Source: Flavobacterium sp. Leaf82 (GTDB taxonomy: Bacteria; Bacteroidota; Bacteroidia; Flavobacteriales; Flavobacteriaceae). Taken from it: a stretch of DNA of 64,000 nucleotides. Within the stretch, counting starts at the first letter, position 1, and each line of letters starts with the position of its first letter. Below, piece after piece: positions 52,059 through 60,882 of the stretch. Both the position numbers and the translations under genes were made by a program. The stretch is taken from NCBI RefSeq assembly GCF_001422725.1, contig NZ_LMMA01000034.1:1-64000 (forward strand), written 5' to 3'. The notes beneath the pieces were generated by a model. That model saw only the letters and a program-made list of their open reading frames with translations, ran no database searches and had not been told where the DNA came from.

Positions 52059-54119
52059 ATGAAATACATCTTTCTATTTATTACCAGTTTCGTTTTTGCG
52101 CAACAATCCCAATTTGTCGATTTTAAATCGGTTAATGGGCAATTAAAATTAAATCCTTCAGATAAATCAGTTTCCGGAGTAGTCGATTATCAGTTTGAAG
52201 TTTTAAAACCTGTTGATACTATTAAAATCGATGCTAAAAACATGGAATTTTCTAAGGTTCAGATTGATAATAAAGATGTAATTTTTATTAATACAGGTAA
52301 GGAACTACAAATTCTGAATAACTTTCAGAAAGGCGAAAATCACTTAACTTTCGAATATTCGGTTAAACCAAAACAAGCATTGTATTTTGTTGCTATTCAA
52401 AATAATGAAGTACAAATCTGGACACAAGGGCAGGGAAGATATACCAGTAACTGGTTTCCGAGTTTTGATGATGTCAACGAAAAAGTTGTTTTTAGTTTAG
52501 GAATAACGTACGATAAAGAATATCAGGTAATTTCTAATGGAATCTTAAAAGAAAAGAAACCGGAAGGAAATGAAATTCATTGGCAATATAAAATGGAGAA
52601 TCCAATGAGTTCCTATTTATTAATGCTGGCTATTGGCAAATATGATAAAAAGGAATTCAGGGCAAAATCTAAAATTCCGTTAGAATATTATCTTGAAAGT
52701 AAAGATGCAAATCGTTTTGAACCCACTTATCGCTATTCGAAACGTATTTTTGATTTTCTCGAAAAAGAAACAGGAGTAAAGTATCCCTGGGAAATTTACA
52801 GAGAGATTCCGGTTCGTGATTTCTTGTATGCAGGAATGGAAAATACCACAACAACACTATTTGCAACACGTTATGTGGTAGATTCAATAGGTTTTACAGA
52901 TCGAAATTATACAAATGTCGATGCACACGAATTAGCACATCACTGGTTTGGTGATTTGATAACGGCAGAAAGCAGCACACATCACTGGCTTCAGGAAGGT
53001 TTTGCAACTTATTATGCTGCATTGGCAGAAAGAGAAATATATGGCGATGATTTCTTTTATTCGAAATTATATGAAACCGCTCAACAAATAAAATTTGCCT
53101 CAAGAACAGATACAATTCCCGTTTTGAATGCTAAAGCAAGTTCCTTGACTTTTTACGAAAAAGGTGCTTGGGCATTATTTGTTTTGCATGAATCTATTGG
53201 CGATAAAGCGTTTAAAAAAGCGATAAAAAGTTATTTAAAAAAATATGCTTATCAAACTGTAAATACGCAAAACTTCTTTGATGAGATTAGAAAAGTATCT
53301 GATTTTGACTTGGATACATTTCAAAAAACCTGGTTAGAATCTACTGCTTTTGATACGCCAACAGCAAATGCTTTATTGAGTAAAAACAAAGCAATTCAGG
53401 TTCGTTTAGAAGTCGATAAATTAAAGAAAACTCCTTTAGCAGAAAAAGAAGCGTTCTTAAAAAACACTTTAGAATCTAATGTTTATGAAACCGTAAAAGA
53501 GGCAATTGTAAATCAAATAGAAACTGAAAAATACGAAGTTAAAAAAGAACTTTTGCAAATAGCTTTAAATACAAATAATGTTCAGATTCGTCAGGCTGTG
53601 GCAGGTTCTATGTCAAAAATCCCTGAAGATTTCAGAACTGAATATGAGATTTTATTAGACGATAATTCGTATCAGACACAAGAACTTGCTTTATATTATT
53701 TATGGAGGAACTTTCCGGATCACCGCACAGAATATCTGGATAAATCTAAAAGCTGGATTGGTTTTAGTGACTATAATCTTCGCACTTTGTGGCTTTCACT
53801 GGCTTTATCAACTGCAAATTATTCGACGAATCCTGAGACATTAGTTTCAGAATTAATTGACTTTTCTTCAACTAAATACGAAGCAACTACACGACAAAAT
53901 GCACTTGAAAAATTAATCGCTTTTAAAATTATTAACGATCAGGTTTTGAGTAATTTAGTTAGTTCAACAACGCATCATATGTGGCAATTTTCGAAATTTG
54001 GAAGAGATACAATTCGATTATTATTAAAAAATTCAGAAATGCGTGCTTCGTTTGAAAGAATTTTGCCTAATTTGACCCCCGATGAACAATTCCAGTTGAG
54101 TCGTTTGTTGAAAGAGTAG
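52059..54119 (+). CDS. M1-family metalloaminopeptidase
   Basis: This 686-residue protein has a short signal peptide (KYIFLFITSFVFAQQ) and an M1 gluzincin: GMENTTTTLFATRY for the free amino terminus (GxMEN-type, here AGMEN), zinc site DAHELAHHWFGDLI and third ligand in WLQEGFATYYA, then a helical C-terminal domain. It trims N-terminal residues of peptides in the periplasm. It begins 6 bp after the transposase stop, which is probably accidental neighbourhood. Confidence 0.93.
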   Translation: MKYIFLFITSFVFAQQSQFVDFKSVNGQLKLNPSDKSVSGVVDYQFEVLKPVDTIKIDAKNMEFSKVQIDNKDVIFINTGKELQILNNFQKGENHLTFEYSVKPKQALYFVAIQNNEVQIWTQGQGRYTSNWFPSFDDVNEKVVFSLGITYDKEYQVISNGILKEKKPEGNEIHWQYKMENPMSSYLLMLAIGKYDKKEFRAKSKIPLEYYLESKDANRFEPTYRYSKRIFDFLEKETGVKYPWEIYREIPVRDFLYAGMENTTTTLFATRYVVDSIGFTDRNYTNVDAHELAHHWFGDLITAESSTHHWLQEGFATYYAALAEREIYGDDFFYSKLYETAQQIKFASRTDTIPVLNAKASSLTFYEKGAWALFVLHESIGDKAFKKAIKSYLKKYAYQTVNTQNFFDEIRKVSDFDLDTFQKTWLESTAFDTPTANALLSKNKAIQVRLEVDKLKKTPLAEKEAFLKNTLESNVYETVKEAIVNQIETEKYEVKKELLQIALNTNNVQIRQAVAGSMSKIPEDFRTEYEILLDDNSYQTQELALYYLWRNFPDHRTEYLDKSKSWIGFSDYNLRTLWLSLALSTANYSTNPETLVSELIDFSSTKYEATTRQNALEKLIAFKIINDQVLSNLVSSTTHHMWQFSKFGRDTIRLLLKNSEMRASFERILPNLTPDEQFQLSRLLKE

Positions 54120-54257
54120 AGAGGGAAGATGCAAGAGAATAGAATAAAGAGAATAGAAGCAAGAAACAAGAAGAAAGATGCGAGAAGAAAGAGAATAGAG
54201 TAAAGATTTCACGATTATAAAAGTCTTTGTTCTTTACTCTTGATTCTATCTTCTCAA
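54114..54257. repeat. Purine-rich tract with pyrimidine-rich inverted partner
   Basis: 54114-54212 is nearly all A and G on the + strand with repeated AGAGAATAG and AAGAAAG units. 54228-54257 is its pyrimidine-rich counterpart (TTACTCTTGATTCTATCTTC), so a long imperfect hairpin can form between the aminopeptidase and patatin genes. Confidence 0.6.
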
Positions 54258-54293
54258 AAAAAATATCCAAAAACAAAACCTACATTAATATTT

Positions 54294-55196
54294 ATGAGAG
54301 CATTGGTTATTTCTGGTGGAGGAAGTAAAGGCGCGTTTGCCGGCGGCGTAGCGCAATATTTAATAGAAGAAAAAAATCACGAATATGATCTGTTTATAGG
54401 CACTTCTACCGGCAGTTTACTTATTCCGCATTTGGCCCTTGGTCACATAAAAAAAATTCATTCCGTTTATACCAATGTTACTATGGCGAGTATTTTTAAT
54501 ATTTGTCCGTTCGTTGTTAAAAATAAAGACGGAGTAGATATTGTAACTATAAATCACTTCAATGTATTACGTCAGTTTTTTAAAGGAAAAAGAACTTTTG
54601 GAGAAAGTAAAGGACTAAAGAAATACATCAGAAATAATTTTTCGTTATCAGATTTTAATAACTTGAAAAAACTGAAAAATGATGTTGTTATTACAGTCAC
54701 CAACTTCACTAAAAACGAATCAGAGTATAAATCCATAAAAGATTGTACCTACGAAGAATTTTGTGACTGGTCCTGGATTTCCAGTAATTATGTTCCGTTT
54801 ATGAGTTTGGTAGAGAAAAATAATTATGAATATGGCGATGGCGGATTTTCGAGTTTAGTTCCTATTAGAGAAGCAATTAACCGTGGCGCAACCGAAATTG
54901 ATGTTATTATTCTGGAAACCGAAGTAAATATGACTAAAACGGTTATTGGTAAAAATCCGTTTTCGTTAATGATCGATTTGTTTAGAATTGCCTTAGATCA
55001 GGTTGAAAAACATGATATTGCGATAGGAAAACTGATGGCAAACAATAAGAATGTAAAGCTTAACTTATATTACACTCCAACAAAACTGACAGATAATGCT
55101 CTTATCTTTAATAAAGAAGTTATGAAAGAATGGTGGGAGCAAGGTTATGAATATGCTCAGAATAAGTCTGAAGTTATGAGTGATAACAGGGTTTAA
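54294..55196 (+). CDS. Patatin-like phospholipase
   Basis: This 300-residue patatin-family acyl hydrolase has oxyanion loop ISGGGSKGAFAGGVA (residues 6-20), nucleophile Ser in LFIGTSTGSLL (GxSxG), and the dyad Asp in YGDGGFSSLVPI (DGG). It has no signal peptide, so it is cytoplasmic or membrane-associated and acts on phospholipid or a related ester. ATG 54294 puts the glycine loop at the family-standard position; an in-frame extension to 54240 has no support. Confidence 0.92.
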   Translation: MRALVISGGGSKGAFAGGVAQYLIEEKNHEYDLFIGTSTGSLLIPHLALGHIKKIHSVYTNVTMASIFNICPFVVKNKDGVDIVTINHFNVLRQFFKGKRTFGESKGLKKYIRNNFSLSDFNNLKKLKNDVVITVTNFTKNESEYKSIKDCTYEEFCDWSWISSNYVPFMSLVEKNNYEYGDGGFSSLVPIREAINRGATEIDVIILETEVNMTKTVIGKNPFSLMIDLFRIALDQVEKHDIAIGKLMANNKNVKLNLYYTPTKLTDNALIFNKEVMKEWWEQGYEYAQNKSEVMSDNRV

Positions 55197-55221
55197 GTTG
55201 TTGGTTTTTAGTAGTTTTTAA

Positions 55222-55956
55222 ATGAAAAATATAATATTATTCCTTGTTTTCTTTTTTAGTCTAAACGTTTTCAGTCAGGAAAAATTATGCAGAACTGACA
55301 TTTGGGATAATGCAGAATTATTTCAAAAAAATGAAATCGAGAAGTATGCAAATAATGATTTTTCGGTTTTATGGAATCATACTCAAAATTATCTTGTTTA
55401 TGGCGTTATAGGAGACAATTATCAAAGAATATCAATAAAGTTTATTTCAATTAAAAGAAATGAAAAAAGTAAAAATGAATATATTATTCGGGGTAAATCT
55501 CAGGTTAATTCAAACATTTGTGATTTCATTGGAACTATAACAATCTTAAAAATTCAGGAACTCAAAAAGATGAAATTTGGCATTGACGATGAATACAAAA
55601 ATGCCGGTATCAAAAGTCAAGGATTATTGATTGCCAATTATAAGTTTACAGAAGATAAAAATCAAAAAGATACGGGAGAATTTAGAGGTACCTTGCAAAC
55701 CATATTTTATGTCGACAAAAATGATTTTATAAAGTACAATGATATTGAAAGTCACAAGGATAGTTACTTTAATAACGCGTTTACAGGCAAATGGAAATCG
55801 AATAATTCTGGAAAAGAAAAAATATGCAATTGGGGGGATTACAGAGTTCCCAGCGTAAATTGCAATTTTGATATTGGATCAGGCGAACTTAGTGTTGCCG
55901 AAAAATATCTAAAAAACGGATGGAATGTTAAGTCAAAACAGAAATGGTGGCAATAA
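55222..55956 (+). CDS. Exported protein of unknown function
   Basis: This 244-residue protein has a clear signal peptide (KNIILFLVFFFSLNVFSQ). The mature part is mixed alpha/beta with four Cys, no membrane segment and no motif I recognise. Landmarks are CRTDIWDNAELFQKNEIEKY and the C-terminal GKWKSNNSGKEKICNWGDYR. It could be periplasmic or surface-exposed. It is 25 bp after the patatin gene and in the same direction, so it may be co-transcribed. Confidence 0.72.
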   Translation: MKNIILFLVFFFSLNVFSQEKLCRTDIWDNAELFQKNEIEKYANNDFSVLWNHTQNYLVYGVIGDNYQRISIKFISIKRNEKSKNEYIIRGKSQVNSNICDFIGTITILKIQELKKMKFGIDDEYKNAGIKSQGLLIANYKFTEDKNQKDTGEFRGTLQTIFYVDKNDFIKYNDIESHKDSYFNNAFTGKWKSNNSGKEKICNWGDYRVPSVNCNFDIGSGELSVAEKYLKNGWNVKSKQKWWQ

Positions 55957-55974
55957 AAGGTAAACGAAGTATTT

Positions 55975-56020
55975 GATTTTAGATTTTATATTAGCAAATG
56001 ATAATCTAAAATCTAAAATC
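55975..56020. terminator. Hairpin between convergent genes
   Basis: GATTTTAGATTTTA (55975-55988) and TAAAATCTAAAATC (56007-56020) are perfect inverted 14-mers. Confidence 0.65.
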
Positions 56021-56040
56021 AGAACTCTGCAATTAGAATT

Positions 56041-56562
56041 TTACCACAATTCCGAAACTTCATTTTTGATATATCCCAAAGCAGCGTTACTTGGAGATTG
56101 TTTCTCTAATAAATCATTCAAAATCTTTTCACGTAATTTATCAGCACTGTCAACACGATCGCTCATCGCGCCTTTGCGAATGATTTGTATCGTCGAATTT
56201 TTAGCTGTTGTAATAATTGTCCAACATTCATCAGACATATAAATTTGCTGCGTTAAGTTGTGTTCAAATTCCTGTTCGATTTGATCGATCAGATAATTTT
56301 CATAATCATGCTTTTCATTTGAAATTGGCGCGATTCTGATCAATAATTTCGACAGGTTAATACGCTCTAAAAATAAAGTCATACGCTCGTAAGCCTGTAA
56401 ACGTATTGGTAAAGATTCTTTGTGTGCTTCTCTGTTCAATAAAAAATTTCGTTTTTTATCATTGTTTTTTATATGCAATTCAAAAAAACTGTAAGCCACA
56501 AATCCGGTAACAATGGCTGGTAAAGTATAACTGGCTAATTCTATAATTCTATTAAAATCCAT
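56041..56562 (-). CDS. Membrane-anchored protein of unknown function
   Basis: About 173 residues with one N-terminal membrane helix (residues about 8-26, LASYTLPAIVTGFVAYSFFE), then a soluble helical domain in the cytoplasm (NREAHKESLPIRLQAYERMT, FLERINLSKLLIRIAP, DECWTIITTAKNSTIQIIRK). It resembles a conserved single-copy flavobacterial family of unknown function (DUF7935-like, named from memory). An ATG 9 bp upstream (56571) is equally possible. Confidence 0.75.
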   Translation of the reverse strand: MDFNRIIELASYTLPAIVTGFVAYSFFELHIKNNDKKRNFLLNREAHKESLPIRLQAYERMTLFLERINLSKLLIRIAPISNEKHDYENYLIDQIEQEFEHNLTQQIYMSDECWTIITTAKNSTIQIIRKGAMSDRVDSADKLREKILNDLLEKQSPSNAALGYIKNEVSELW

Positions 56563-56686
56563 TTGGTTCAATTTTTCAACAAAAATATAATTTTTAAGGA
56601 GAAATCCACTTTAAATTTATTGTAATAAACAAAAAGGAAGACTTACTTTTGCATCTTGTTTTTTTAACTTGCAGAAACCCCTTTTG

Positions 56687-57454
56687 ATGGATTCATATAT
56701 TATATTTTTTCTTTGTTTAGCTGCTTTTGCTGCAGGATTTATCGATGCAATTGTTGGTGGTGGCGGATTAATCCAGACGCCAATGGGATTGATTTTATTG
56801 CCAAACTTGCCAGTTTCGACTGTTATAGGAACATTAAAAATTCCGGCTTTTACCGGAACTGCTTTTGCGGCTTTTCAATACATGAAAAAAGTAGTGATTC
56901 AATGGCGATTGCTCTTGATTATGATGTGTTTGGCGGTTCCGTCGGCTTTTCTGGGATCTACAATATTAACGATGGTAAGCAATGATTTTATGAAACCGCT
57001 TTTGCTTGTGGTTTTATCTTTATTGTTTATATATACTTATGCAAAGAAAAATTTTGGTCAGCATGTGGTCAAAGATCATTCTGCCGGAACACAAATAATG
57101 TATGCTGTTGTAATTAGTATAATAGTTGGTTTTTATGATGGTTTTATTGGTCCGGGAACCGGGAGCTTTTTCGTAGTTGCTTTTATTGCTCTTTTAGGTT
57201 TTGACTTTTTACACGCTTCTGCAAATGCTAAAATGGTAAACCTGGCAACAAACTTTGGTTCGATTTGTTTGTTTATGATTAAAGGAAAAATCATCTGGTC
57301 AATTGCAATTCCCATGGCAGTTAGTAACGGACTTGGCGGATGGCTTGGTGCAAAACTGGCAATTAATAAAGGAAATGGTTTTATTAGGATATTCTTTTTG
57401 ATTGTGGTTGTGGGGACGCTAATTCGATTTGCATATGATGTGTTTTATAAGTAA
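56687..57454 (+). CDS. TauE/SafE-family membrane permease
   Basis: About 255 residues with eight hydrophobic helices in two TauE/SafE halves: FIDAIVGGGGLIQTPMGLIL near the N-terminus and the mirrored VGFYDGFIGPGTGSFFVVAF in the second half, then FLHASANAKMVNLATNFGSI. It exports or takes up sulfur oxyanions or organosulfur acids in characterised members; the substrate here is unknown. The start was set at the Met beginning DSYIIFFLCL, because the longer frame opens with a non-ATG codon. Confidence 0.92.
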   Translation: MDSYIIFFLCLAAFAAGFIDAIVGGGGLIQTPMGLILLPNLPVSTVIGTLKIPAFTGTAFAAFQYMKKVVIQWRLLLIMMCLAVPSAFLGSTILTMVSNDFMKPLLLVVLSLLFIYTYAKKNFGQHVVKDHSAGTQIMYAVVISIIVGFYDGFIGPGTGSFFVVAFIALLGFDFLHASANAKMVNLATNFGSICLFMIKGKIIWSIAIPMAVSNGLGGWLGAKLAINKGNGFIRIFFLIVVVGTLIRFAYDVFYK

Positions 57455-57496
57455 AAGGTTCTGAGGTACTAAGGTTCTAAGTAGCTAAGTTTTTAA
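57453..57496. repeat. Octamer-period repeat, left arm
   Basis: AGGTTCTG, AGGTACTA, AGGTTCTA, AGTAGCTA, AGTTTTTA follow at 8-bp spacing. Its inverted counterpart is at about 57722-57768. Confidence 0.65.
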
Positions 57497-57550
57497 TTAA
57501 TTGTAAGAATTATAGTTTGAAATCAGCTATTTTTGTTGGAAATATGCATT

Positions 57551-57696
57551 ATGAATATTACAGAATTAGATGATGATTATCAGAATTTAGAAAAATTAAT
57601 TGACGAATAAAAAAAAGTGAAGAGGATATTGAAGCAGGTAGAATTATCGACTATTCTGATTTTAAAGAAAAACTTCGAATTAGGAATAATTTTTAA
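57551..57696 (+). pseudogene. Remnant of a small antitoxin-like gene
   Basis: An ATG opens NITELDDDYQNLEKLIDE and stops at TAA (57608) in an A-run. One base shift later the reading resumes as SEEDIEAGRIIDYSDFKEKL RIRNNF and a stop. The EDIEAGRxxxYSDFKEKL layout recalls type II antitoxin C-termini. No toxin is beside it. It lies between inverted octamer repeats. Confidence 0.45.
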
Positions 57697-57721
57697 ATTC
57701 CAAAAAATACGGTTTGTTATC

Positions 57722-57768
57722 CTAAAACAAAACCTTAGCAACTTAGTAACTTAGAATCTAAGTGCCTT
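57722..57768. repeat. Octamer-period repeat, right arm
   Basis: ACCTTAGCAACTTAGTAACT then TAGAATCTAAGTGCCTTT is the inverted form of 57453-57496. A third short copy, CAACTTAGAACCTTAAAAAC, lies at 57905-57930 just before the uvrD promoter. Confidence 0.6.
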
Positions 57769-57790
57769 TCTAAAAAACAATTGTTCTAAT

Positions 57791-57853
57791 CTAGCCCCGA
57801 TAGAGGCGGTATCCTCGCAGTGAAAAGAAGAGATATAGCCGAAAGCGGGAACA
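57791..57853 (+). ncRNA. Flavo-1-like structured RNA or conserved intergenic element
   Basis: CTAGCCCCGATAGAGGCGGT, ATCCT, a short variable loop and ATATAGCCGAAAGCGGGAAC follow the pattern of an element that recurs in flavobacterial intergenes: AGCCCCGAU near the 5' side, and GATATAGC with AAAGCGGGA on the 3' side. I believe this is the Flavo-1 RNA motif, but the match is from memory. The orientation is uncertain. Confidence 0.5.
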
Positions 57854-57951
57854 ATGTTTCATGAAAAGCCAATTGATCTGCTTCAAAAAAATAAAAAAAT
57901 TAAGCAACTTAGAACCTTAAAAACTTAGTAGCTTATTCAATCATTAATTCT

Positions 57952-57959
57952 TATTTTTG
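57952..57959 (+). promoter_or_regulatory. -7 promoter element of uvrD/pcrA
   Basis: TATTTTTG is a perfect TAnnTTTG. Transcription would begin at about 57963-57966, that is at or just before the ATG at 57966, giving a leaderless or nearly leaderless mRNA. Confidence 0.5.
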
Positions 57960-57965
57960 CATAAT

Positions 57966-60317
57966 ATGGAGAAAAATTTCATGCAAAAGTATATTGACCA
58001 GCTCAATGAAGCGCAACGACAACCTGTTCTAAAAAAGGACGGGCCAATGATTATTATTGCTGGTGCAGGTTCAGGAAAAACTCGTGTTTTAACAATTAGA
58101 ATTGCTTATTTGATGGCGCAAGGTGTTGATGCTTTCAATATTTTGTCGCTTACGTTTACGAATAAAGCAGCTCGTGAAATGAAGCACAGGATTTCTGATA
58201 TTGTAGGGGCAACAGAAGCTAAAAACCTGTGGATGGGGACTTTTCACTCGATTTTTGCGCGTATTCTTCGTGCAGAATCAGATCATTTGGGATATCCATC
58301 CAATTTTACAATTTATGATTCTCAGGATTCTGCCAGATTAATTTCTTCCATTATTAAAGAAATGCAGCTGGATCGTGATATTTATAAACCAAAGCAAATT
58401 TTAGGTAGAATTTCGACCTATAAAAACAGTTTGATTACGGTTAAAGCATATTTTAATAATCCGGAATTGGTTGAAGCCGACGCTATGGCAAAAAGACCAA
58501 GATTAGGAGAAATTTACCAACAATATGTAGAACGCTGCTTTAAAGCGGGAGCAATGGATTTTGATGATTTATTGTTGAAAACCAATGAATTACTGACCCG
58601 TTTTCCAGAAGTCCTGGCAAAGTATCAAAACCGTTTTCGTTATATTCTGGTTGATGAGTACCAGGATACAAATCATTCCCAATATTTGATTGTTAGGGCA
58701 TTATCTGATAAATTCCAGAATATTTGTGTAGTTGGTGATGATGCGCAAAGTATCTATGCTTTCCGTGGAGCGAATATCAATAATATTTTGAATTTCCAGA
58801 AAGATTATGAAGGTGTAATTATGTTTCGTTTGGAGCAAAATTACCGTTCAACAAGAAATATTGTTGAAGCGGCAAATACCGTAATGGAGCACAACAAGAC
58901 TAAACTGGATAAAGTAGTTTGGACAGCAAATGATTTTGGGCAAAAGATAAAAGTACACCGCAGTTTGACAGATGCCGAAGAAGGACGTTTTGTAGCCAGT
59001 ACAATTTTTGAACAAAAAATGCAAAATCAGCTTCATAATGGTTCTTTTGCAATTTTATATCGTACCAATGCACAATCCAGAGCGATGGAGGATGCGTTGA
59101 GAAAACGTGATATTCCGTATCGAATTTATGGTGGATTATCATTCTACCAACGTAAGGAAATTAAAGATGTCTTGTGTTATTTGCGTTTGGTAATTAATCC
59201 AAAAGATGAAGAAGCGCTGGTTCGTGTTATTAATTATCCGGCACGTGGAATTGGTGATACAACTGTTGAAAAACTGACTATTGCTGCCAATCATTACAAA
59301 CGTTCGATTTGGGAAGTAATGGTGAATATTGATAAAATCGATTTGAAACTGAACTCAGGAACAAAAAATAAAATCAATGATTTTGTGACAATGATTCAGA
59401 GTTTTCAGGTAATTGATCAAAATCAGGATGCTTTTTACATTACAGATTACGTAGCCAAAAAAACAGGTTTAGTTCAGGAATTAAAGAAAGATGCTACACC
59501 TGAAGGTATGGCAAAGATTCAGAATATCGAGGAACTTTTAAACGGTTTGAAAGATTTTACTGAAGGACAAAAAGAAATTGACGGTGCAAGAGGTGCTTTG
59601 TCTGAATTTATGGAAGACGTAGCACTTGCAACTGATTTAGATAAAGATACATCTGATGAAGATCGTGTGGCTTTGATGACCATTCACTTAGCAAAAGGAC
59701 TGGAATTTCCTCATGTTTTTGTGGTAGGAATGGAAGAGGATTTGTTTCCGAGTGCGATGAGTATGAGTACCAGAAGTGAATTAGAAGAAGAACGTCGTTT
59801 ATTTTATGTAGCTTTAACTCGTGCAGAACATCAAGCTTATTTAACATACGCGCAATCACGTTACCGTTGGGGTAAATTAACAGATAGTGAACCATCACGT
59901 TTTATTGAAGAAATCGACGGGCAATATCTGGAGTATTTAACACCTGCAGAAAGTAATTACAGATATAAATCGCCAATAAACGGAGATATTTTTGGAGATA
60001 TCGACAAATCTAAATTGCGTCTGGCGAAACCAATTGGATCAACACCACCAAAACATGTTACTGATAACCAGCCAAAACCGGATTTAAACATTCGTAAATT
60101 AAAGCCGGTTACAGGAACAAACCCAAATAGTGCTGCGCCAAATTTATTCGACAATAAGCTGACGATTGGAAATGTCGTAATGCATGAACGTTTTGGTAAA
60201 GGTGAAGTGGTTAATTTAGAAGGTGTTGGAGCTGATAAAAAAGCCGAAATAAAATTTGAAGTTGGAGGCTTGAAAAAGCTTTTACTCAGATTTGCTAAAT
60301 TAGATGTGGTCGGGTAG
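57966..60317 (+). CDS. UvrD/PcrA-type DNA helicase
   Basis: About 783 residues, superfamily 1A 3'-5' helicase: Walker A IIAGAGSGKTRVLTIR near residue 30, motif Ia LTFTNKAAREM, Walker B RYILVDEYQDTNHSQY, motif III VVGDDAQSIYAFRGA, motif IV LEQNYRST, motif V TIHLAKGLEFPHVFVVG, and VI FYVALTRAEHQAYLTY. The C-terminal tail contains MHERFGKGEVVNLEG, the Tudor-like element that binds RNA polymerase in PcrA. It acts in excision repair and replication. Confidence 0.95.
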   Translation: MEKNFMQKYIDQLNEAQRQPVLKKDGPMIIIAGAGSGKTRVLTIRIAYLMAQGVDAFNILSLTFTNKAAREMKHRISDIVGATEAKNLWMGTFHSIFARILRAESDHLGYPSNFTIYDSQDSARLISSIIKEMQLDRDIYKPKQILGRISTYKNSLITVKAYFNNPELVEADAMAKRPRLGEIYQQYVERCFKAGAMDFDDLLLKTNELLTRFPEVLAKYQNRFRYILVDEYQDTNHSQYLIVRALSDKFQNICVVGDDAQSIYAFRGANINNILNFQKDYEGVIMFRLEQNYRSTRNIVEAANTVMEHNKTKLDKVVWTANDFGQKIKVHRSLTDAEEGRFVASTIFEQKMQNQLHNGSFAILYRTNAQSRAMEDALRKRDIPYRIYGGLSFYQRKEIKDVLCYLRLVINPKDEEALVRVINYPARGIGDTTVEKLTIAANHYKRSIWEVMVNIDKIDLKLNSGTKNKINDFVTMIQSFQVIDQNQDAFYITDYVAKKTGLVQELKKDATPEGMAKIQNIEELLNGLKDFTEGQKEIDGARGALSEFMEDVALATDLDKDTSDEDRVALMTIHLAKGLEFPHVFVVGMEEDLFPSAMSMSTRSELEEERRLFYVALTRAEHQAYLTYAQSRYRWGKLTDSEPSRFIEEIDGQYLEYLTPAESNYRYKSPINGDIFGDIDKSKLRLAKPIGSTPPKHVTDNQPKPDLNIRKLKPVTGTNPNSAAPNLFDNKLTIGNVVMHERFGKGEVVNLEGVGADKKAEIKFEVGGLKKLLLRFAKLDVVG

Positions 60318-60318
60318 T

Positions 60319-60732
60319 ATGAGTAAATTATTATGTTATCTAATAATTTTAGTTTCTTTAAATGTTTTAGGGCAATCAGAAGTATTATCGAGCAAGAATG
60401 ATAAAAAGTTAGTTGGATATTGGAAAGGTGCTGAATATGATAAAATTACACTTGTCCCTAAAAAATATTGGACTATAAATAGAGAAGAGAATGGAAAATA
60501 CTTTATTGTGTTTACCTCGACAAAAGATTGTGAAGTAAGAGTTTGGAACGAAAGAGGAAGATGGTGGATTAATAACGGTAAATTTTATAAATTAAATTCT
60601 CGAACAGGTGATTTGACTGTAATCAATTATAGTTTTAGTGGAATAAATGAAATCTTTTTTTCTGAAAAACCATCTGATGCAAAAATAGAAGATAAAGATG
60701 TGTTCTATTTTGAGAATTTAATAGATTATTGA
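60319..60732 (+). CDS. Small exported protein of unknown function
   Basis: About 137 residues with a signal peptide (SKLLCYLIILVSLNVLGQ). The mature part begins DKKLVGYWKGAEYDKITLVP and has a lipocalin-like or calycin-like look (GYWKG, RGRWWINNGKFYKLNS). It is unrelated in function to the helicase, but its ATG lies 1 bp after that stop codon, so it could be translated by re-initiation. No named family recognised. Confidence 0.72.
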   Translation: MSKLLCYLIILVSLNVLGQSEVLSSKNDKKLVGYWKGAEYDKITLVPKKYWTINREENGKYFIVFTSTKDCEVRVWNERGRWWINNGKFYKLNSRTGDLTVINYSFSGINEIFFSEKPSDAKIEDKDVFYFENLIDY

Positions 60733-60777
60733 AGACTTAATTGGGTGGTATTCTAAAATTAGGTTTTGAAAACATCT

Positions 60778-60845
60778 GTCACACTCTCAGCGAAGTCGAA
60801 GAGCTTATCGATAAACGAGGGCTTCGATTCCGTTCAGCCTGACAA
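60778..60845. repeat. Imperfect palindromic intergenic repeat
   Basis: GTCACACTCTCAGCGAAGTC and CGAAG on the left, and CTTCGATTCCGTTCAGCCTG plus AC on the right, form an imperfect inverted repeat around a spacer. Similar CAGCGAAGTCGAAG palindromes are common in Bacteroidota intergenes. Confidence 0.65.
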
Positions 60846-60882
60846 ACCTGAAACCTGAAACAAAACTAACAAAAAAAGAAAA

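Noticed and set aside
55973..56242. 89-codon rightward frame after the exported protein gene
   Set aside because: It begins in the terminator hairpin and runs antisense through the membrane-anchored protein gene.
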